Shown: in pieces, positions 1 to 7,761 of the stretch
Layout: each line of letters opens with the position of its first letter
Numbering within the stretch: the stretch's first letter is position 1
Assembly: GCF_007362475.1 (NCBI RefSeq)
Contig: NZ_CP041687.1
Span: 2,542,001 to 2,606,000, forward strand
Origin: Chryseobacterium sp. SNU WT5
Lineage (GTDB): Bacteria > Bacteroidota > Bacteroidia > Flavobacteriales > Weeksellaceae
Direction of reading: 5' to 3'
Length of the DNA: 64,000 nucleotides
Made by a program: the position numbers and the translations under genes
Notes under the pieces: model-generated
Told to the model about the DNA's origin: nothing
Database searches by the model: none
Seen by the model: the letters and a program-made list of their open reading frames with translations, nothing else

Positions 1-338
1 CCGAATTTTCGATTGCAGCCGGGATTCGGTGTGAATTGGATTTACGAAAAGTTCCAGTTTTAAAAGAGCAATGGAAGTTGTTGGATCAATTCAATCTTTC
101 GCCTTTTGAAATTATTGGAGCAGGAAGTATGCTGATGAGCGTCAATCCCAGTAAAATTGAAGAATTACTGAATTTTTTAAATTTAAATGGAATTCAAGCA
201 ACGGTGATAGGATCTTTTCATAATAAAGAGCGTTCAACTTACAAAGACCTCAATGGAAATGTGATGGATTTAAAACCGATAGAATTAGATCCTTATTGGA
301 AAGCATTTGGGAATGCCTTAGAAAAGGAATGGTTATGA
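1..338 (+). CDS. AIR synthase-related protein, C-terminal part (5' truncated by window)
   Basis: The reading frame is open from the left edge (first full codon at base 3), so this is the 3' end of a longer gene; the TTG at base 36 is not a credible start. The visible 110 or so residues resemble the C-terminal domain of the AIR synthase/HypE/ThiL superfamily: a segment IIGAGSMLMSV matches the place where HypE-type proteins read 'xxEGxLLxxV', followed by a helix and an 'xxxxIG' strand. These proteins bind ATP and phosphorylate or dehydrate small molecules. The stop codon overlaps the ATG of the ThiE-like gene by 2 bases (ATGA), so the two are co-translated, which would suit a thiamine-related kinase, but the catalytic N-terminal half lies outside the window. 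The family is likely; the substrate is unknown. Confidence 0.5.
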   Translation, partial: EFSIAAGIRCELDLRKVPVLKEQWKLLDQFNLSPFEIIGAGSMLMSVNPSKIEELLNFLNLNGIQATVIGSFHNKERSTYKDLNGNVMDLKPIELDPYWKAFGNALEKEWL

Positions 339-934
339 AAAAAGAATTGTATCTAATATTGGATTGCAGTATTGATTTTGAATTACTGTTCTCTCAAGCG
401 AAACAAGCCTTAGAAGGTGGTGCGGACAAAATTCAGCTGTTTAATGCTCATCGTTTTACAAATTTAGAAATTGCACAACTGCTTAAACTTTGTCACCATT
501 ATCACGCATTATTGCTCATTAATCAAGATTTTGACTTTGCAATTTCAAATAATTGTGATGGAGTGCATTTCGACGAATTACCAGACTCCTGGGATTCTGA
601 TAAAGTTCCAACCTCTTTCTTAGTTGGTCTTACCGTTGGAAATGATGAAAACACCATTAAAAAAGCAATTGAGAATTCAGTTGATTATATTTCGTTTTGT
701 AGTTTGTATCCCACGAAATCTGCGACAAATTGTGAAATAATCAATCACCAAAACATTATAAAAGCGTCGGAGAACTTTAGTATTCCGATTTATGTAGCTG
801 GTGGAATAACCCCCGAACATTTAGATGAAATAAAAGATTGGCCAATAGCAGGAATCGCCATGATCACAGGAATTACTGAAGCTGAAAATATAACAGCTCG
901 CGTTAAAGAAATTAAAAAAAGAATAAACCCATGA
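335..934 (+). CDS. thiE: Thiamine phosphate synthase-like protein
   Basis: 199 residues from ATG 335, which overlaps the upstream stop; an upstream in-frame start at 296 would overlap the previous gene by 43 bases and is less likely. ThiE joins the pyrimidine and thiazole phosphates to make thiamine phosphate in the cytosol. The TIM-barrel landmarks are visible in order: LLINQDFDFAISNNCDGVHF (ThiE usually has 'liNDrvdlA...aDGVHlgq'), VGLTVGN, DYISFCSLYPTKS (usually 'aDYigfGpvfpTkTK') and YVAGGITPEHL. Several catalytic positions are relaxed compared with canonical ThiE, so it could be a diverged TenI-like paralogue rather than the main enzyme. It sits in a tight three-gene run with the AIR synthase-like gene and the Trm112-like gene. 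Confidence 0.68.
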   Translation: MKKELYLILDCSIDFELLFSQAKQALEGGADKIQLFNAHRFTNLEIAQLLKLCHHYHALLLINQDFDFAISNNCDGVHFDELPDSWDSDKVPTSFLVGLTVGNDENTIKKAIENSVDYISFCSLYPTKSATNCEIINHQNIIKASENFSIPIYVAGGITPEHLDEIKDWPIAGIAMITGITEAENITARVKEIKKRINP

Positions 935-1206
935 CTCAAGAAAAATTAGATAAAATGTGCTGTCCATTTGATAAAAATGATTTGCATTTGGAAATTTACA
1001 GAGAAGATCAAACACAGGTTTTAGAGGGTTTATTTACCTGCGCTTCTTGTAAACGATATTTCCCCATCATCTCTGGAATACCGATTATGATTCCGGATGA
1101 ATATCGGGAACTTTCATTTGAACAAGGCTTTTTAGATCGATATCAACATCAAATGCCTAAACTACAATCCAACTTTCGAGTGGATGAAATAAAAGTTTTA
1201 GGATAA
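931..1206 (+). CDS. Trm112-like zinc-ribbon protein
   Basis: A 91-residue protein whose ATG overlaps the preceding stop (ATGA at 931-934). It shows the Trm112/YcaR pattern: an N-terminal CCPFDKNDL, then CASCKRYFPIISGIPIMIPDE, i.e. two Cys pairs for one zinc followed by the typical 'YPI..GIP.mlp.e' strand. In eukaryotes Trm112 activates methyltransferases; bacterial members are small proteins of uncertain partner, often near methyltransferases or cell-envelope genes. No methyltransferase is adjacent here, so the partner is unknown. It closes the three-gene run; 160 bases of non-coding sequence follow. Confidence 0.75.
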   Translation: MTQEKLDKMCCPFDKNDLHLEIYREDQTQVLEGLFTCASCKRYFPIISGIPIMIPDEYRELSFEQGFLDRYQHQMPKLQSNFRVDEIKVLG

Positions 1207-1320
1207 TTCTTTTTCTAAAAATTAGGAACTTTCTTTAGTTTTTAGAAATCAGAAAAAGAGGAGACTTTAATTGTAATTTTATTCAACTTTTGGTTTAAAA
1301 AATAGTTGTCGACTTTTCGG

Positions 1321-1351
1321 TTGTGTTGCGATTTGTATTCGTGTATTTTTG
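1321..1351 (+). promoter_or_regulatory. Putative promoter of ada
   Basis: TTG at 1321-1323 and TATTTTTG at 1344-1351 (matching TAnnTTTG) are separated by 20 bases, the arrangement of the Bacteroidota housekeeping sigma factor. The predicted transcript would start about 10 bases before the ada ATG at 1367. Confidence 0.55.
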
Positions 1352-1366
1352 TTTTAAATTTACGAC

Positions 1367-2410
1367 ATGGAACTTTCAAACGACCTCATGTATCAAGCTT
1401 CAGTTGATAAAAACCCTGATTTTGAAGGCGTTTTTTGGATGGGCGTGAAAACAACTGGAATATTTTGCCGACCAACGTGTACCGCACGAAAACCGAAACC
1501 TGAAAATGTAGAGTTTTTTCAAAATACAAAAGATGCTATATTAAAAGGGTATCGACCTTGCAAAGTTTGTAAACCATTAGAAAATCCAGATGAAACTCCA
1601 GAGTATATTCAAAAGATTTTAGAAGAATTAAGAGAAGATCCTTCTTTGAAATTTAAAGATTTTGATTTGGTCGAGCGTGGAGTAGAGCCGGCTACAATTA
1701 GAAGATGGTTTCAAAAAAACCACGGAATGACCTTTCATGCATTTCAAAGAATGTTCCGGTTAAATACGGCTTTTAAAAAAATACAGCAAGGTGATAATAT
1801 TATGAAAACTGCTTATGATAGTGGTTTCGAAAGTTTAAGCGGTTTTAATGAAAGTTTCAAATCGATATTTGGAGTTTCTCCCAAAAATTCTAAAACGCAA
1901 AAAATTATTGATCTTAAAAGAATCGAAACTCCGATCGGAACAATGTATGCTGCAGCGGTTGAAGAAGGGATTTGCATGCTAGAATTCACCGACCGAAAAA
2001 TGTTGGAAACTGAATTCAAAGATCTCGCAAAATCACTTAATGCAACCATCGTTCAAGGTGACAATCCACATTTCAAAACTCTAGAAAAAGAGCTTTCAGA
2101 ATATTTCGAAGGAAACAGAACAGAATTCACCGTTCCACTTTCTCCGGTTGGAACAGAATTTCAAAAAAGCGTTTGGCAGGTTTTACTAAAAATTCCGTAT
2201 GGAGAAACCTGGACTTACAAAAAGCAATCTGAAGTTTTAGGTGATGCGAAAAAAGTGCGTGCAGTTGCTAATGCGAACGGATTGAATAAAATCTCCATTA
2301 TAATTCCGTGTCACAGAGTAATTGGAAGCAACGGAACTCTAACCGGTTATGGCGGAGGAATTTGGCGCAAACAAAAATTATTGGGATTAGAGAATGCCAT
2401 TCTTTTCTAA
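1367..2410 (+). CDS. ada: Bifunctional alkylation-response regulator / O6-methylguanine-DNA methyltransferase Ada
   Basis: 347 residues, the usual Ada length. The N-terminal zinc domain has the four Cys ligands C34, C38, C65 and C68 (FCRPTC...RPCKVC); the first accepts a methyl group from DNA phosphotriesters and turns Ada into a transcriptional activator. An AraC-type helix-turn-helix follows (about residues 95-180, ending FGVSPKNS). The C-terminal domain (about 185-345) is the suicide methyltransferase with the IIIPCHRVIG motif, Cys315 being the acceptor for O6-methylguanine, and the GYGGG loop behind it. In Ada systems this gene activates its own promoter and other alkylation-repair genes. 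It stands alone with its own promoter; the next gene begins 18 bases later and may be co-transcribed. Confidence 0.95.
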   Translation: MELSNDLMYQASVDKNPDFEGVFWMGVKTTGIFCRPTCTARKPKPENVEFFQNTKDAILKGYRPCKVCKPLENPDETPEYIQKILEELREDPSLKFKDFDLVERGVEPATIRRWFQKNHGMTFHAFQRMFRLNTAFKKIQQGDNIMKTAYDSGFESLSGFNESFKSIFGVSPKNSKTQKIIDLKRIETPIGTMYAAAVEEGICMLEFTDRKMLETEFKDLAKSLNATIVQGDNPHFKTLEKELSEYFEGNRTEFTVPLSPVGTEFQKSVWQVLLKIPYGETWTYKKQSEVLGDAKKVRAVANANGLNKISIIIPCHRVIGSNGTLTGYGGGIWRKQKLLGLENAILF

Positions 2411-2428
2411 AATTTAAATTAAAAAATC

Positions 2429-2791
2429 ATGAATCCAGAAGATTTAAAAAATATTGCGAAACTTTGGTTTAAAGCATTCAATGAACACGATTTAGAAAAT
2501 TTGCTTGCGTTATATGATGATCATGCCGAACATTATAGTCCAAAATTAAAAGTTCGTGAACCTGAAACTAATGGTTTGATTAAAGGGAAAGAAGCATTAA
2601 GAAAGTGGTGGAAAGATTGTTTTGAAAGATTACCGACTTTGCGTTATGAAGTCAATAAATTAACTGCCGATTCTGAGCATGTTTTCATGGAATACACCAG
2701 AAAAGTGGATGGTGAATTAGATATGGAAATCGGCGAAGTGTTGGAAATTAAAAATGGAAAAATTGTTTTTTCTCGAGTTTATCACGGCTAA
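2429..2791 (+). CDS. SnoaL-like/nuclear transport factor 2 family protein
   Basis: A 120-residue cytosolic protein with the NTF2/SnoaL alpha+beta cone pattern: an N-terminal helix with WFKAFNEHDLENLLALYDDHAEHYSP, a central GLIKGKEALRKWW segment, and a C-terminal beta sheet with GEVLEIKNGKIVFSRVYH. This fold houses ketosteroid isomerases, polyketide cyclases and many proteins of unknown activity, so no substrate can be named. It begins 18 bases after ada, which suggests co-transcription with the repair regulator. Confidence 0.8.
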   Translation: MNPEDLKNIAKLWFKAFNEHDLENLLALYDDHAEHYSPKLKVREPETNGLIKGKEALRKWWKDCFERLPTLRYEVNKLTADSEHVFMEYTRKVDGELDMEIGEVLEIKNGKIVFSRVYHG

Positions 2792-2969
2792 TTTTTCACA
2801 TTAATATTTTTTCTAAAAATAAATATAAAACTCTCGTAGATTTTGCAGATGACGCAGATTTTCCACCTTATTTTACTCTGCTTAAACTACAAAATCCGGA
2901 GGAAAATATTTTTACTTTATTTTTAAAGAACAGATAAAACTTATTTTTATCTTTGAAAAAACATCAACT

Positions 2970-3497
2970 ATGAATTTCTCAATCCAACCAACTTTAGAAA
3001 ACGACAACGTTAGATTAGTTCCTTTAAAGGAAAGTGATTTTGAACGATTATACATCGTCGCTTCAGATCCAGAAGTGTGGTCCATGCATCCTAATAAAGA
3101 ACGCTATAAGCGCGAAGTCTTCCAGAATTTTTTTACTGGAGCAGTTGAAAGCAAAGGTGCTTTTTTAATAATGGATAAAACTTCTGATGAGGTTTTAGGA
3201 AGTACGAGATTCTATGATTACGATGAAAATGATAATAGCATTTTAATTGGTTACACTTTTTACGGCACCAAATCTTGGGGCAAAAACATCAATGCAAGTG
3301 TCAAAAAAATGATGCTGGATTATATCTTTCAGTTCGTGGATAAAGTAATTTTCCATGTAGGAAAAGACAATATCCGTTCTGTAAAAGCCATGACTAAACT
3401 CGGCGCAGAAAATTTGGGCGAACTAGAAGTTGCGTATTTCGGCGAAGATTCAAAAGTGAATGTTGTTTTCCAAATCAAAAAAGAGGACTGGCAGTAA
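2970..3497 (+). CDS. GNAT-family N-acetyltransferase (RimJ/RimL-like)
   Basis: 175 residues with the layout of the RimJ/RimL branch of GNAT acetyltransferases: an N-terminal beta strand VRLVPLKESDFERLY, a central GSTRFYDYDENDNSILIGYTF strand pair, a KSWGKNINASVKKMML stretch in place of the acetyl-CoA pyrophosphate loop, and the terminal FHVGKDNIRSVKAMTKLGAE typical of this family ('N..S..a..KlGf'). Acetyl-CoA would be the donor; the acceptor could be a protein N-terminus, an amine or an antibiotic and cannot be told from sequence. It lies 178 bases after the SnoaL-like gene, so it probably has its own promoter. Confidence 0.85.
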   Translation: MNFSIQPTLENDNVRLVPLKESDFERLYIVASDPEVWSMHPNKERYKREVFQNFFTGAVESKGAFLIMDKTSDEVLGSTRFYDYDENDNSILIGYTFYGTKSWGKNINASVKKMMLDYIFQFVDKVIFHVGKDNIRSVKAMTKLGAENLGELEVAYFGEDSKVNVVFQIKKEDWQ

Positions 3498-3507
3498 TAA
3501 ATGAAAT

Positions 3508-3666
3508 CTATTTCCCTGTACAATCCTGAAATAGTTCACCGCCATAATAGAAGATAAAGAGCCAGGCGATTCCCTTCACGGTGAAGAAGATCAAGCCACC
3601 AATTCCAACACGTTTAAACCATTTTTTGAATTTTGAATTTTTATCTTCAGGTTGTAAATTTTCCAT
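3508..3666 (-). CDS. Small single-pass membrane protein, 52 residues
   Basis: A short minus-strand reading frame in what is otherwise an empty gap. It encodes 52 residues: a charged N-terminus (MENLQPEDKNSKFKKWFKR), one hydrophobic membrane helix (about residues 20-42, with GGLIFFTVKGIAWLFIFYYGG) and a short tail ELFQDCTGK. The positive-inside rule places the N-terminus in the cytosol. The composition looks like real coding sequence, and small 'alanine-poor, Trp/Phe-rich' membrane proteins of this sort are common orphan genes in flavobacteria. No function can be assigned. It is convergent with the acetyltransferase. Confidence 0.6.
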   Translation of the reverse strand: MENLQPEDKNSKFKKWFKRVGIGGLIFFTVKGIAWLFIFYYGGELFQDCTGK

Positions 3667-3884
3667 AGATAACTTTTTTCAAAATTAAGACTATTATCGT
3701 ACTCTTTAAAATTAAACTAGAAAAATAATTGGTACTTCCCTTTTTATTATGAAATCATGCTATTCATGGTATTTACGATATTGTTTTCTAAAATCCGTAA
3801 TCATTTAAAATTTAATAAAACTCTGTTTAAATTTTTCTGATTTCAGTAATTTCTCTATCTTTAAGGACAATTCAAAATAATATT

Positions 3885-5435
3885 ATGTCCCAAAAAAATC
3901 AGGATTTTGGAATAGAAAAATCCCTTTCTAATTTAGGTATTACAAAAGAAAATAAAGGCGTCTCTTCTGGCGGAAATTACTTTGCCAATGGCGATTTACT
4001 CGAAAGCTATTCTCCAACAGATGGAAAATTGATTGCCAAAGTAACTACAGGAAATTTAAACGATTACGATCAAGTAATTGAAACTGCTAAAAAAGCTTAT
4101 TTAGAATTTCGTCAAATCCCAGCACCAAAAAGAGGAGAATTGGTTCGTCAGTTTGGTTTAAAACTAAGAGAATATAAAGATGATCTAGGAAAACTTGTTT
4201 CTTATGAAATGGGAAAATCTTTGCAAGAAGGTTTGGGTGAAGTTCAGGAAATGATCGACATCTGTGATTTTGCGGTAGGATTATCTCGTCAGCTTCACGG
4301 TTATACCATGCATTCCGAACGACCTGGACACCGTATGTACGAGCAATATCATCCTTTAGGAGTTATCGGAATTATCTCTGCTTTTAATTTCCCAGTTGCC
4401 GTTTGGTCTTGGAATACTGCATTAGCATGGATTTGTGGAAATGTAACCATTTGGAAACCATCAGAAAAAGCACCACTTTGTGGCATCGCTTGTCAAAATA
4501 TCATCAACCAAGTTTTAAAAGAAAACAACCTTCCAGAAGGAATTTCGACCATGATTGTGGGTGATCATCAAATTGGTGACAGAATGGTGAATGATAAAAA
4601 TGTTGCCTTAATCTCTTTCACAGGTTCTACGAAAGTTGGAAGACTGGTTGGAACGAATGTGGCGAAAAGATTCGGAAAATCGATTTTGGAATTAGGTGGA
4701 AATAACGCAATTATTTTTACAGAAAATGCTGATTTGAATATGTCGATAATCGGCGCAGTGTTCGGCGCAGTCGGAACTGCCGGGCAGAGATGTACTTCTA
4801 CAAGACGTTTAATTATTCATGAATCTATATTTGATGACGTGAAAAACCGTTTGGTAAAAGCTTACAAGCAAATCAAAATCGGAAATCCTTTAGATGAAAA
4901 TAACCACGTTGGTCCTTTGATTGATCAGCAAGCTGTTCAACAATATTTGGATTCAATCGAAAAATGTAAAAAAGAAGGTGGAAAATTCGTTGTTGAAGGT
5001 GGTGTTTTAGAAGGAGAGGACTATGAATCTGGATGTTATGTAAAACCATGTATCGCAGAAGTTCAGAACTCTTACGAAGTCGTTCAGCACGAAACATTTG
5101 CACCCATACTTTATATCATGAAATATAAAACTTTGGAAGAAGCAATCGCCATGCAGAATGATGTTCCTCAAGGTTTAAGTTCTGCGATTATGACGACCGA
5201 TATGCGTCAGGCAGAATTATTCCTTTCTCAAAACGGTTCCGATTGTGGAATCGCCAACGTGAATATCGGAACTTCTGGTGCAGAAATCGGAGGAGCTTTT
5301 GGTGGAGAAAAAGAAACTGGAGGTGGTAGAGAATCTGGCTCCGATGTTTGGAAATATTACATGCGAAGACAAACCAATACGATCAATTATACCGATAGTT
5401 TGCCTTTAGCACAAGGCATTAAATTCGATCTATAA
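3885..5435 (+). CDS. pcd: Aldehyde dehydrogenase, probable L-aminoadipate-semialdehyde / piperideine-6-carboxylate dehydrogenase
   Basis: 516 residues of the ALDH superfamily, closest in pattern to the ALDH7 (antiquitin) branch. Key residues are present: Asn168 in SAFNFP, Lys191 in WKPSE, the FTGST NAD-binding turn near 245, general base Glu269 in LELGG and the nucleophile Cys303 in [13 protein letters not shown]7-type enzymes oxidise alpha-aminoadipate semialdehyde, in equilibrium with piperideine-6-carboxylate, to alpha-aminoadipate with NAD+. The next gene downstream is a lysine 6-transaminase, which makes exactly this semialdehyde, so the two form a lysine-degradation pair. They are 84 bases apart and probably share a transcript. 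The exact substrate is inferred from the neighbour. Confidence 0.85.
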   Translation: MSQKNQDFGIEKSLSNLGITKENKGVSSGGNYFANGDLLESYSPTDGKLIAKVTTGNLNDYDQVIETAKKAYLEFRQIPAPKRGELVRQFGLKLREYKDDLGKLVSYEMGKSLQEGLGEVQEMIDICDFAVGLSRQLHGYTMHSERPGHRMYEQYHPLGVIGIISAFNFPVAVWSWNTALAWICGNVTIWKPSEKAPLCGIACQNIINQVLKENNLPEGISTMIVGDHQIGDRMVNDKNVALISFTGSTKVGRLVGTNVAKRFGKSILELGGNNAIIFTENADLNMSIIGAVFGAVGTAGQRCTSTRRLIIHESIFDDVKNRLVKAYKQIKIGNPLDENNHVGPLIDQQAVQQYLDSIEKCKKEGGKFVVEGGVLEGEDYESGCYVKPCIAEVQNSYEVVQHETFAPILYIMKYKTLEEAIAMQNDVPQGLSSAIMTTDMRQAELFLSQNGSDCGIANVNIGTSGAEIGGAFGGEKETGGGRESGSDVWKYYMRRQTNTINYTDSLPLAQGIKFDL

Positions 5436-5519
5436 AACGATTAAATAAAACTAAAAAATTAACTTCAGATTGAGGGATTAATTTCTAATTTCTTAAATCT
5501 AACTACTAACTTCTATAAT

Positions 5520-6854
5520 ATGAACAACGCAATTGCATCTCATCCGGAGCCAACCAATACGGTAAAAGAAACCTTGTCAAGACACATGCTTGCCGATGGT
5601 TTTGATTTCGTAATGGATTTCGATAAATCTCAAGGTTCTTGGATTCATGACCGATTAACAGGTAAAAACTATCTCGATATGTTCTCCATGTTCGCCTCAG
5701 CGTCCATCGGGTATAATCATCCTTATCTTGTGGAAAGATCCGCATGGCTTGGTAAATTAGCTGTAAATAAACCTACTTTGGCAGATGTTTACTCTCAGGA
5801 ATTCGCCGATTTTATGACAGTATTTGAACGAGTGGGGATTCCAAAAGAATTACAATATTGTTTCTTCATCGAAGGTGGAACGATGGGCGTAGAAAATGCT
5901 ATGAAAGCATGTTTTGATTGGAAAACCCGAAAGAATTTTGAAAAAGGTCTTGATCTGGAAGCAGGAATCTGTATTCATTTCAAACAAGCATTCCACGGTA
6001 GAAGTGGTTATACATTGAGTTTAACGAATACTTCTGACCCAAGAAAATACATGTATTTTCCAAAATTCGATTGGCCTAGAATTATCAATCCTCATTTGAA
6101 TTTCCCGATCACAGATGAAAATTTAGAGGAAACCATTAAAAATGAAAATTTAGCACTTCTAAATATTGAAGAGGCAATTCTTTCAAATCCGAATAAAGTA
6201 GCTTGTATCATCATCGAGCCTATTCAGGCCGAAGGTGGGGATAACCATTTCCGCGATGAGTTTTTTGTTGGCTTAAGAAAACTTTGTGATCAAAATGAAG
6301 TCTTATTAATTTTTGACGAAGTTCAAACAGGAATGGGACTAACAGGAAAAATGTGGGCTTATGAGCATTTCAGTATAGTTCCGGATATCATTTCGTTCGG
6401 TAAAAAAGCGCAGGTTTGTGGGGTTTTAGCCAATAAAGAAAAATTCGATCAAATTCCCAATAACGTTTTTAGAGAAAGTTCCCGGATCAATTCTACCTTT
6501 GGAGGTAACTTTATCGATATGATGAGGTTTCAACTGATCATGGAGGTTATTGAAAAAGAAAATTTAGTAGAAAATGCAAAAGTAGTAGGCGAGTATTTAA
6601 AATTAGGATTACAAGGTCTTTCGCAAAAATACCCACATATGATTTCTAACCCTAGAGGGCGTGGTCTTATGTGTGCAATTGACTTGCCAAGTGGAGGAGA
6701 GCGCGATCGTTTGCAAGCGTTAATGTATGAAGAAAATGTCATTATTTTATCTTGTGGAGATCAGTCTATTAGATTTCGACCTCATTTAAACGTGACAACC
6801 GAAGAAATTCAGATGGCTCTTGATAAAATAGAAGTTTGTATTGCGAAAATGTAA
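5520..6854 (+). CDS. lat: L-lysine 6-transaminase
   Basis: 444 residues, a class-III PLP aminotransferase of the lysine epsilon-aminotransferase type. It transfers the side-chain amino group of L-lysine to 2-oxoglutarate, giving aminoadipate semialdehyde and glutamate. Visible landmarks are FFIEGGTMGVENAMKA (PLP phosphate loop, about 116-130), FHGRSGYTLS, IIEPIQAEGGDNHF, LIFDEVQTGMGLTG (Asp266 holds the pyridine nitrogen) and SFGKKAQVCGV, whose Lys-Lys pair at 295-296 contains the PLP lysine. The 'FGKK.QVCG' form is specific to lysine 6-transaminases. The upstream aldehyde dehydrogenase would take the product on to alpha-aminoadipate. The ATG at 5520 follows a 5' region with no other plausible start. 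Confidence 0.92.
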   Translation: MNNAIASHPEPTNTVKETLSRHMLADGFDFVMDFDKSQGSWIHDRLTGKNYLDMFSMFASASIGYNHPYLVERSAWLGKLAVNKPTLADVYSQEFADFMTVFERVGIPKELQYCFFIEGGTMGVENAMKACFDWKTRKNFEKGLDLEAGICIHFKQAFHGRSGYTLSLTNTSDPRKYMYFPKFDWPRIINPHLNFPITDENLEETIKNENLALLNIEEAILSNPNKVACIIIEPIQAEGGDNHFRDEFFVGLRKLCDQNEVLLIFDEVQTGMGLTGKMWAYEHFSIVPDIISFGKKAQVCGVLANKEKFDQIPNNVFRESSRINSTFGGNFIDMMRFQLIMEVIEKENLVENAKVVGEYLKLGLQGLSQKYPHMISNPRGRGLMCAIDLPSGGERDRLQALMYEENVIILSCGDQSIRFRPHLNVTTEEIQMALDKIEVCIAKM

Positions 6855-6860
6855 TTATAA

Positions 6861-6913
6861 TAAGGATTTCAATATGTTTTAAGATAAAATATTTGAAATC
6901 CTTACTTTTTTTT
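6861..6913 (+). terminator. Rho-independent terminator after lat
   Basis: A 12-base perfect inverted repeat (TAAGGATTTCAA at 6861-6872 with TTGAAATCCTTA at 6893-6904), followed by a T-rich run. It starts 7 bases after the lat stop, so it closes the lysine-degradation transcript. Confidence 0.75.
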
Positions 6914-6976
6914 GTTTATAAGTACAGAAAGTATAATATTTTTTTGTAACTTTAGAACTCAGAAATAAAAATAATT

Positions 6977-7219
6977 ATGGAAAGAGAAACAAGAGTCGCA
7001 GTTTTTGAAAGTGAAAAGCCCTCAGAGATTCAGTTAGTGAAATCAAAACTTGAAGCTAAAAATATTACCAGTTTTTTAAATGATAACTATATGTCCTTCA
7101 CCACCACTCCAACTGCAAATACTGTTCGTTTGATGGTAAATTTGCAAGACGAGCAAAAAGCCTTTGAAATTATTGATGGCATGCTTAAGCAAACTGAATT
7201 TAATCCAAGTAACAACTAA
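6977..7219 (+). CDS. DUF2007-type putative signal-transducing protein
   Basis: An 80-residue cytosolic protein. The order VAVFESEKPSEIQLVKSKLEA...ITSFLNDNYMS...VRLMVNLQDEQKAFEIID fits the DUF2007 ferredoxin-like fold ('f.s...Ea.l.k..Le..GI...l.n........v.l.V...d...A.ell'). These proteins are common in Bacteroidota and have no established biochemical role. The gene is a single unit between two terminators. A TAACTTTA element about 25 bases upstream may be its promoter. Confidence 0.75.
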   Translation: MERETRVAVFESEKPSEIQLVKSKLEAKNITSFLNDNYMSFTTTPTANTVRLMVNLQDEQKAFEIIDGMLKQTEFNPSNN

Positions 7220-7257
7220 ATCAAATTCATATTTTTTTAAATTTTACGTTTTACAGA

Positions 7258-7290
7258 AATTGGAATCATCTTATTGACTCCGATTTTTTT
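7258..7290 (+). terminator. Terminator after the DUF2007 gene
   Basis: An imperfect hairpin (AATTGGAATCA paired with TGACTCCGATT, allowing G-U pairs) followed by seven T. It lies about 40 bases after the stop. Confidence 0.55.
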
Positions 7291-7324
7291 GTGAATTTTT
7301 TAACGGTAATAGATTTTATTACCT

Positions 7325-7618
7325 CTAGAACAGATTAAAAGTCACTAAAATCACAGATATGGAAATACATAATAATGCGGTTATAAATAAATAATCTGCA
7401 ATTTTTTCGAATTTAGATTCAAAATTTTCTTTTGTGCTTCTGATAGCCAAAAATGACATAAAACAACTGATTGATAAACAGAGACTTGCAAGTCCGGCAA
7501 TTTCATCAATAAAGGTCCGGTCACTCACTTTGGTGATCTCTAAAGAAGTGAGTATAACCAAGCAGAATCCGAGTAAACCTGATGATGCATTTAAGATATG
7601 CGGTGATTTTTTTTCCAT
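7325..7618 (-). CDS. Small integral membrane protein of unknown function
   Basis: 97 residues with three probable membrane helices: about 10-30 (SSGLLGFCLVILTSLEI), 40-60 (IAGLASLCLSISCFMSFLAI) and 76-96 (LFITALLCISISVILVTFNLF), joined by a charged loop KSTKENFESKFEKIAD-like stretch. The pattern looks like a generic 'hypothetical membrane protein' of flavobacteria; no catalytic motif is visible. An 80-codon reading frame on the opposite strand overlaps it but has no membrane or protein-family character, so the minus-strand gene is preferred. Confidence 0.65.
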   Translation of the reverse strand: MEKKSPHILNASSGLLGFCLVILTSLEITKVSDRTFIDEIAGLASLCLSISCFMSFLAIRSTKENFESKFEKIADYLFITALLCISISVILVTFNLF

Positions 7619-7737
7619 TAATATTTATATTTTGAAAGAGGGAGATACAGATTATCAAATTTATAAAATTCAGTAGGTAAAAATAAACAATTATTAATAA
7701 TTATTTTTTACAATTTTATAAATTCAATTCTATTATT

Positions 7738-7745
7738 TACCTTTG
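7738..7745 (+). promoter_or_regulatory. Putative -7 promoter element for the E1 dehydrogenase gene
   Basis: TACCTTTG matches TAnnTTTG and ends 17 bases before the ATG at 7762. No clear -33 TTG is seen at the expected distance. Confidence 0.45.
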
Positions 7746-7761
7746 TAAAAATTCACCTTTT

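Noticed and set aside
7434-7676. An 80-codon plus-strand frame opposite the small membrane protein
   Set aside because: No protein-family character, whereas the minus-strand frame shows three regular membrane helices.
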